Assembly (NCBI GenBank): GCA_021802825.1
Contig: JAJZRG010000001.1
Coordinates: 62,001 to 126,000, forward strand
From: Chloroflexota bacterium
GTDB taxonomy: Bacteria; Chloroflexota; Limnocylindria; Limnocylindrales; CSP1-4
Length of the DNA: 64,000 bases
Direction of reading: 5' to 3'
Below the pieces are notes generated by a model. It was not told the origin of the DNA, made no database searches, and saw nothing but the letters and a program-made list of their open reading frames with translations. The position numbers and the translations under genes are program-made. This document shows, one piece after another, positions 60,537-64,000 of the stretch (within the stretch, counting starts at the first letter, position 1; each line of letters opens with the position of its first letter).

Positions 60537-62723
60537 TCAATGCCCGCTGGCCGCGTCCTCGGGCTCGCCCTCCAGCGCGGCCACGAGACGCGTCAACGCC
60601 ACGTGCACGGGTCGCGGCAGCGCCCGGCGGACACGGTTGCGGAGCCCCGAGCGGCGGCGGTTGCGGATGGGGACCGGGAGGATGGCAGCAGCAGCAACCG
60701 GCGTCTCCGCCTCGCCTCGCCGCTCCTCCTCCGCCGCCTCGCCCCGCGAGAAGCTGCCGGGGATCTCGTCCCACGGCCGTGGGTTCGACGAGGCGGCCCG
60801 CCACCCCTGGGCGTCCACGGGCTCGAGCGCGCCGGCCACGACCCGCTCCAGCTCGTCGCCCGACATCCGCTCCTGCTCGTAGAGGTAGGCGGCCACCCGC
60901 GAGAGCAGGCCCATGTTCGCGAGCAGCACCTCGGACGCGCGCCGATACGCCGCGTCCAGGATGGAGCGCGTCGCGCGGTCCTGCGCCGCCGCCACCTCGG
61001 AGCTCGGCCGGACCCGATCCGTGACCACGACTGCCGACAGCACCCCGCGCCCCGTGGCCCCGCGCGAGGTGTCGGAGGGGTCACGCCCCATCCCGAGGCG
61101 GGTGACCATCACGTGGGCCAGGTTCGTCGCCTTCTCGAAGTCGTTGGCCGCGCCGCCGGTCACGTCGTGGAACAGCAGGTTCTCGGCCGCGCGCCCGCCG
61201 AGCAGCGCCACCAGCCGCGCCTGCAGGTCCGACTCGGATGGCAGGTCGTTGTCCTCCTGGCTCGACACCGTGATGCCCAGCGCCTCGCCGTGCGCGTAGA
61301 GGCTGATCTCCTCCACCCGGCGCTTCTCGCCCACGAGGTAGCCGGTCACGGCGTGGCCCGCCTCGTGGGCGGCGATGATGCTCCGCTCGCGCTCGTCCAT
61401 CGACCGGACGCGACTCGTGCCAACGGCCACCTTGAGCCAGCCCGCCTGCACATCTCGCGGCTCGATGACGTCCGAGAGGCGCCGCGCGGCGAGGATGGCC
61501 GATTCGTTGAGCAGGTCCGAGAGCATGGCGCCCGAGAAGCCGTACGTCTTGCGGGCGACCGCCGGGAGGTCGACGTCGGGACTCAGCGGCTTGCCCTGGG
61601 CGTGCACGCGGAGGATCGCTAGGCGGGCGTCGCGATCCGGCATGGGGACGCTGACCTTGCGCGTGAACCGGCCCGGCCGGAGGATCGCGGGGTCCAGCAC
61701 GTCGGGGCGGTTGGTGGCGGCCAGCACGACCACGTTGTCGTTGGGGCCGAAGCCGTCCATCTCGACCAGCAGCGCGTTGAGCGTCGCGTCGCGCTCGTCG
61801 CTGCCGTTGTCGCCGCCGCGCCGCCGCCCGATGGCGTCGATCTCGTCCACGAACACGACGGCCCGCCCCTCGCGCCGGGCCGCGGCGAACAAGTCGCGGA
61901 TCCGCCGTGCGCCGACGCCGACGTACTTCTCGATGAAGTCGGAGCCCGAAGCGGCGAGGAACGGCACGCCCGCCTCGGCGGCCACCGCCTTCGCGAGCAT
62001 CGTCTTGCCGGTGCCCGGTGGCCCTGACAGGAGCACGCCACGCACCGGCCGGGCGCCGACCGCCGTGAACCGGGCGGGGTTGCGCAGGAACTCGATGGTC
62101 TCGAGCAGCTCGGTCTTCGCCTCGTCCACGCCCGCCACCTCGTCGAGGCGCACCGATGGCACGCGCGCCTGGATCGAGGGGCTGGAGGGCCGGCCGATCG
62201 TGGTGAAACGCCGGCCACGACCCTCGCGCACCAGGCGCAGGACCTGCGGGGCGAGGGCCACCAGCCCCAGGGCCACCAGCGCGATGATGAGGATCGTGAA
62301 CACCGTCGTCAGCGGTGACGGCGTCCCCCCGACCGCACCCGAGAGCGACTGGGCCTCAGCGGTCAGCAGCCGACCGTAGCCCATCGCCCGCAGCGCATCG
62401 GCCGCGTCGCCCGCCGGAACCCCGGCCACGACGGCGACGTGCTGCCCCCCAGTGGTCAGCGCAACGAGCTGCGGGATGCCGCCGTCCCCGTCCGCCGCCG
62501 CGCTGATCGCCACGACGTCGCCCGCCTCGACGTGGCGGACCAACTCCGGGAGCGTCCACGAGCCGGTGTACGTGAAGCCGCTGCCCGAGGGGCGGTTCTG
62601 CAGCGATAGCCCGCCAACGAGGATGAGACCGATGCCGAGCACGACGAGCGTGACCGTCACGACCGTGGTGCGGGACACGCGACGGGGGCGCAGGCGGCGC
62701 AGGCGGCGGAGGCGATCGCGCAC
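60537..62723 (-). CDS. FtsH-like membrane AAA metalloprotease
   Basis: 728 aa, start at 62723. Two membrane helices (residues 20-42 and 142-165) flank a small extracytoplasmic domain. AAA module near 200-400: LLSGPPGTGKTMLAKAVAAE (Walker A near 237), AVVFVDEIDAIGRRRG (Walker B), NRPDVLDPAILRPGRF. The second-region-of-homology loop reads RFTRKV where FtsH usually has RFDR. Protease domain with HEAGHAVTGYL (zinc site) near 454 and LLGGRAAEN. Degrades membrane and cytosolic proteins. The extended Pro/Arg-rich C-terminus exceeds E. coli FtsH (644 aa). Confidence 0.92.
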   Translation of the reverse strand: MRDRLRRLRRLRPRRVSRTTVVTVTLVVLGIGLILVGGLSLQNRPSGSGFTYTGSWTLPELVRHVEAGDVVAISAAADGDGGIPQLVALTTGGQHVAVVAGVPAGDAADALRAMGYGRLLTAEAQSLSGAVGGTPSPLTTVFTILIIALVALGLVALAPQVLRLVREGRGRRFTTIGRPSSPSIQARVPSVRLDEVAGVDEAKTELLETIEFLRNPARFTAVGARPVRGVLLSGPPGTGKTMLAKAVAAEAGVPFLAASGSDFIEKYVGVGARRIRDLFAAARREGRAVVFVDEIDAIGRRRGGDNGSDERDATLNALLVEMDGFGPNDNVVVLAATNRPDVLDPAILRPGRFTRKVSVPMPDRDARLAILRVHAQGKPLSPDVDLPAVARKTYGFSGAMLSDLLNESAILAARRLSDVIEPRDVQAGWLKVAVGTSRVRSMDERERSIIAAHEAGHAVTGYLVGEKRRVEEISLYAHGEALGITVSSQEDNDLPSESDLQARLVALLGGRAAENLLFHDVTGGAANDFEKATNLAHVMVTRLGMGRDPSDTSRGATGRGVLSAVVVTDRVRPSSEVAAAQDRATRSILDAAYRRASEVLLANMGLLSRVAAYLYEQERMSGDELERVVAGALEPVDAQGWRAASSNPRPWDEIPGSFSRGEAAEEERRGEAETPVAAAAILPVPIRNRRRSGLRNRVRRALPRPVHVALTRLVAALEGEPEDAASGH

Positions 62724-62828
62724 GGCTGCTAAGCGTAGCCCGCGGGCGTTCGGGGCGCCGGCCGCCTACCCCAGCGCGCCGGCCGCCGGCCCGCCTCGCT
62801 GGGGAAAGCCGGCGACTCGGAAGGCCGC

Positions 62829-63350
62829 TCACCCCTGGTTGGGCCTGCGGCCGCGCCACCGCCTTCTTCGGGGGGCTTGGGACCCGTCGGACTTCGGCAC
62901 CACGCTGATGCTCCCGTCCTCCTCGAGCACCACGAGGCGCGCCTCCTCGATTTTCTCGACGCCGTGGCTGCGGAGCGCGGCACCCAGATCCTCGTCGTCG
63001 AGCCCTTCGCGGTCGATCGCGGCCTGGTCCCAGACGCCATCCCTGGCCAGCACGGTCGGGTCGCTCTCGAACAGGCGCCGCACGGCACGAAGCCTGCGGC
63101 GCGCAGCTGCGACCAGGCCGTTGAGCGCGAAGATGGTCACCAGAATGACCAGGCCTCCGCCGACGCTGTTGTCGGGGCCGGTCATCGCCGGCTGGAGCGC
63201 GTTCGTCGCGAGCAGCAGGAGCGCGAGGTCGAAGATCGTGAACTGGCCCAGCTCGCGCTTGCCGGTCAGCCGGAGGATGACGATGAACGTGAGGTACACG
63301 AGCGCCGTGCGCAGCACGAGCTCGGGGATGCTGATACTTGGCAGGAGCAT
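62829..63350 (-). CDS. DUF421 (YetF/YrbG-like) membrane protein
   Basis: 173 aa, ATG at 63350. N-terminal helices near 10-30 (ELVLRTALVYLTFIVILRL) and 45-100, with the DUF421 motif TGKRELGQFTIFDLALLLL near 29 and LNGLVAAARRRLRAVRRLFE near 75. The C-terminal soluble domain (GVWDQAAIDREGLDDEDLGAA) ends in a basic tail. Family function is unclear. Downstream, a DUF3072 gene lies on the same strand. Confidence 0.85.
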   Translation of the reverse strand: MLLPSISIPELVLRTALVYLTFIVILRLTGKRELGQFTIFDLALLLLATNALQPAMTGPDNSVGGGLVILVTIFALNGLVAAARRRLRAVRRLFESDPTVLARDGVWDQAAIDREGLDDEDLGAALRSHGVEKIEEARLVVLEEDGSISVVPKSDGSQAPRRRRWRGRRPNQG

Positions 63351-63382
63351 GGCTGGGCCCTACCGGCGGCTGGGCTGCCGGG

Positions 63383-63790
63383 TCAGCCGATGCCGTCTGA
63401 TGGGTTGGCGCCTCGGCCGCTGCGCGCCTGGAGCTCGTCGATGAGGCGCAACGCATCGGCCTTCGAGAGGTTGTCCGGCACGGTTTCGCCAGCCTCCCGA
63501 GCCAGTGTGTGGAGGTAGGAGCGCTGCGGCCCGGTCATCGGCTCGTCGCCGGTGGTCCAGTCACCGGGGTCCTTGGTCGGGTTTGCGTTGGGTGGCGAGC
63601 CGCCCGCCGCGTCCGGCGTCCAGCGCGATCCCTGGTCCGTGGCGGGCCCTGGCAGGCGGCTGCCCGCGGATCGCCCGCTGCCGCGCCGCTCAGCGATCCG
63701 ACGCTCCTGCTCCGGCCGCTCCACCAGCGCCGTCCGCAGGTCGCCGCCGGATCGGCGCTCCTGCCCCTGCCAGTCCGCTTTGCTGGCCAT
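63383..63790 (-). CDS. DUF3072-family protein
   Basis: 135 aa, ATG at 63790 with GGAGG seven bases upstream, which overrules a longer frame. Basic, low-complexity N-terminus (QERRSGGDLRTALVERPEQE), then the conserved DUF3072 core: PTKDPGDWTTGDEPMTGPQR, SYLHTLAREAGETVPDNLSK, ADALRLIDELQARSG. The core resembles a short SAP-like helical DNA-binding segment. Small, soluble; function unknown. Confidence 0.85.
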   Translation of the reverse strand: MASKADWQGQERRSGGDLRTALVERPEQERRIAERRGSGRSAGSRLPGPATDQGSRWTPDAAGGSPPNANPTKDPGDWTTGDEPMTGPQRSYLHTLAREAGETVPDNLSKADALRLIDELQARSGRGANPSDGIG

Positions 63791-63926
63791 GCCGCACCTC
63801 CATGCTGGTTGCGCTAACCATTCGGGGCAGGCAGGGCAGGATCCCGTCCACCGGCCGGGCGTGGCGTCACAGATGCCTAGCAACAGCGGGCTGGGGAGCG
63901 TATGGGTGGGCCCGGAGCAGCCCCGG

Positions 63927-64000
63927 TCAGGCCCCGGTCTCGGGCTCGGCTTCGGCATCCGCCTCGTCGAGCCCGAGGAGCGCCTCGACATCGCCGCCAT
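63927..64000 (-). CDS. 3' end of a gene cut by the window edge
   Basis: The stop codon is at 63927-63929. The last 23 visible residues read GGDVEALLGLDEADAEAEPE followed by TGA, an acidic tail of natural composition. The rest lies beyond the window, so identity cannot be given. Confidence 0.45.
   Translation of the reverse strand, partial: GGDVEALLGLDEADAEAEPETGA

Noticed and set aside
1..64000. CRISPR arrays, rRNA, tRNA or insertion sequences
   Set aside because: No regularly spaced direct repeats, RNA-gene signatures or transposase motifs were found by reading, although a tRNA could be missed without a search tool.

Overview
The window is about 70% G+C with densely packed genes, many GTG/TTG starts, and 4-base stop/start overlaps (ATGA, GTGA). 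Gene content (multiheme cytochrome c/NrfD module, single-domain ArsA with an extra C-terminal domain, DUF1684, TM0106-type nuclease-helicase, FtsH-like protease, Ku/LigD) suggests a high-GC soil or freshwater bacterium, possibly Chloroflexota. That placement is inference; no rRNA or tRNA was seen to test it.

Layout. 1-596: apparently non-coding, with four evenly phased 21-bp palindromes. 597-5505: PreA-type dihydropyrimidine dehydrogenase, aldo/keto reductase, S33 peptidase and MFS exporter. 5613-10298 (minus): translationally coupled operon of a LuxR-type regulator with a degenerate receiver, a 6-heme cytochrome, a four-cluster ferredoxin, an NrfD-type membrane subunit and a 5-heme cytochrome, i.e. 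a quinone/cytochrome c electron-transfer complex. 10839-12672: cysE-cysK. 12754-13652: a small protein and a DinB-fold protein.

13900-30035 is the most unusual part: a sugar-utilisation island of three transcription units. Unit 1 (+, 13964-18696): split transketolase, RuBisCO-like protein, SorC-family regulator, class II aldolase. Unit 2 (+, 18870-28219): MtnA-type isomerase, class II aldolase/SDR fusion, ribose-type ABC importer, MtnK-type kinase, SnoaL-like protein, GntR regulator. Unit 3 (-, 29885-28273): LsrF-type thiolase/aldolase and a ribulose-phosphate-epimerase homologue (LsrE-like). Units 2 and 3 start behind matching TTGACA promoters followed by the same 24-bp operator. The set merges parts of methylthioribose/5-deoxyribose salvage (MtnK, MtnA, aldolase, RLP) with parts of autoinducer-2 processing (SorC regulator, ABC importer, LsrF, LsrE). 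I infer import and C1-phosphorylation of a 5-modified ribose, isomerisation to the ribulose 1-phosphate, and several cleavage branches yielding DHAP or acyl-CoA.

30278-33830: EthD-fold protein and a secreted S53 protease with Fn3 repeats. 34007-37800: Mre11/SbcD plus SbcC-like ATPase. 38014-40047: small proteins and ArsA-type ATPase. 40258-46513: HtrA protease, MurJ fused to a C39-like domain, secreted phosphoesterase, DUF1684. 46748-49421: redox operon (ferric-reductase-like membrane protein, NuoF-like flavoprotein, ferredoxin). 49504-60260: FAD oxidase, LigD, Ku and two large nuclease-helicases, a DNA-repair block. 60537-64000: FtsH-like protease, DUF421 protein, DUF3072 protein and the 3' tail of another gene.
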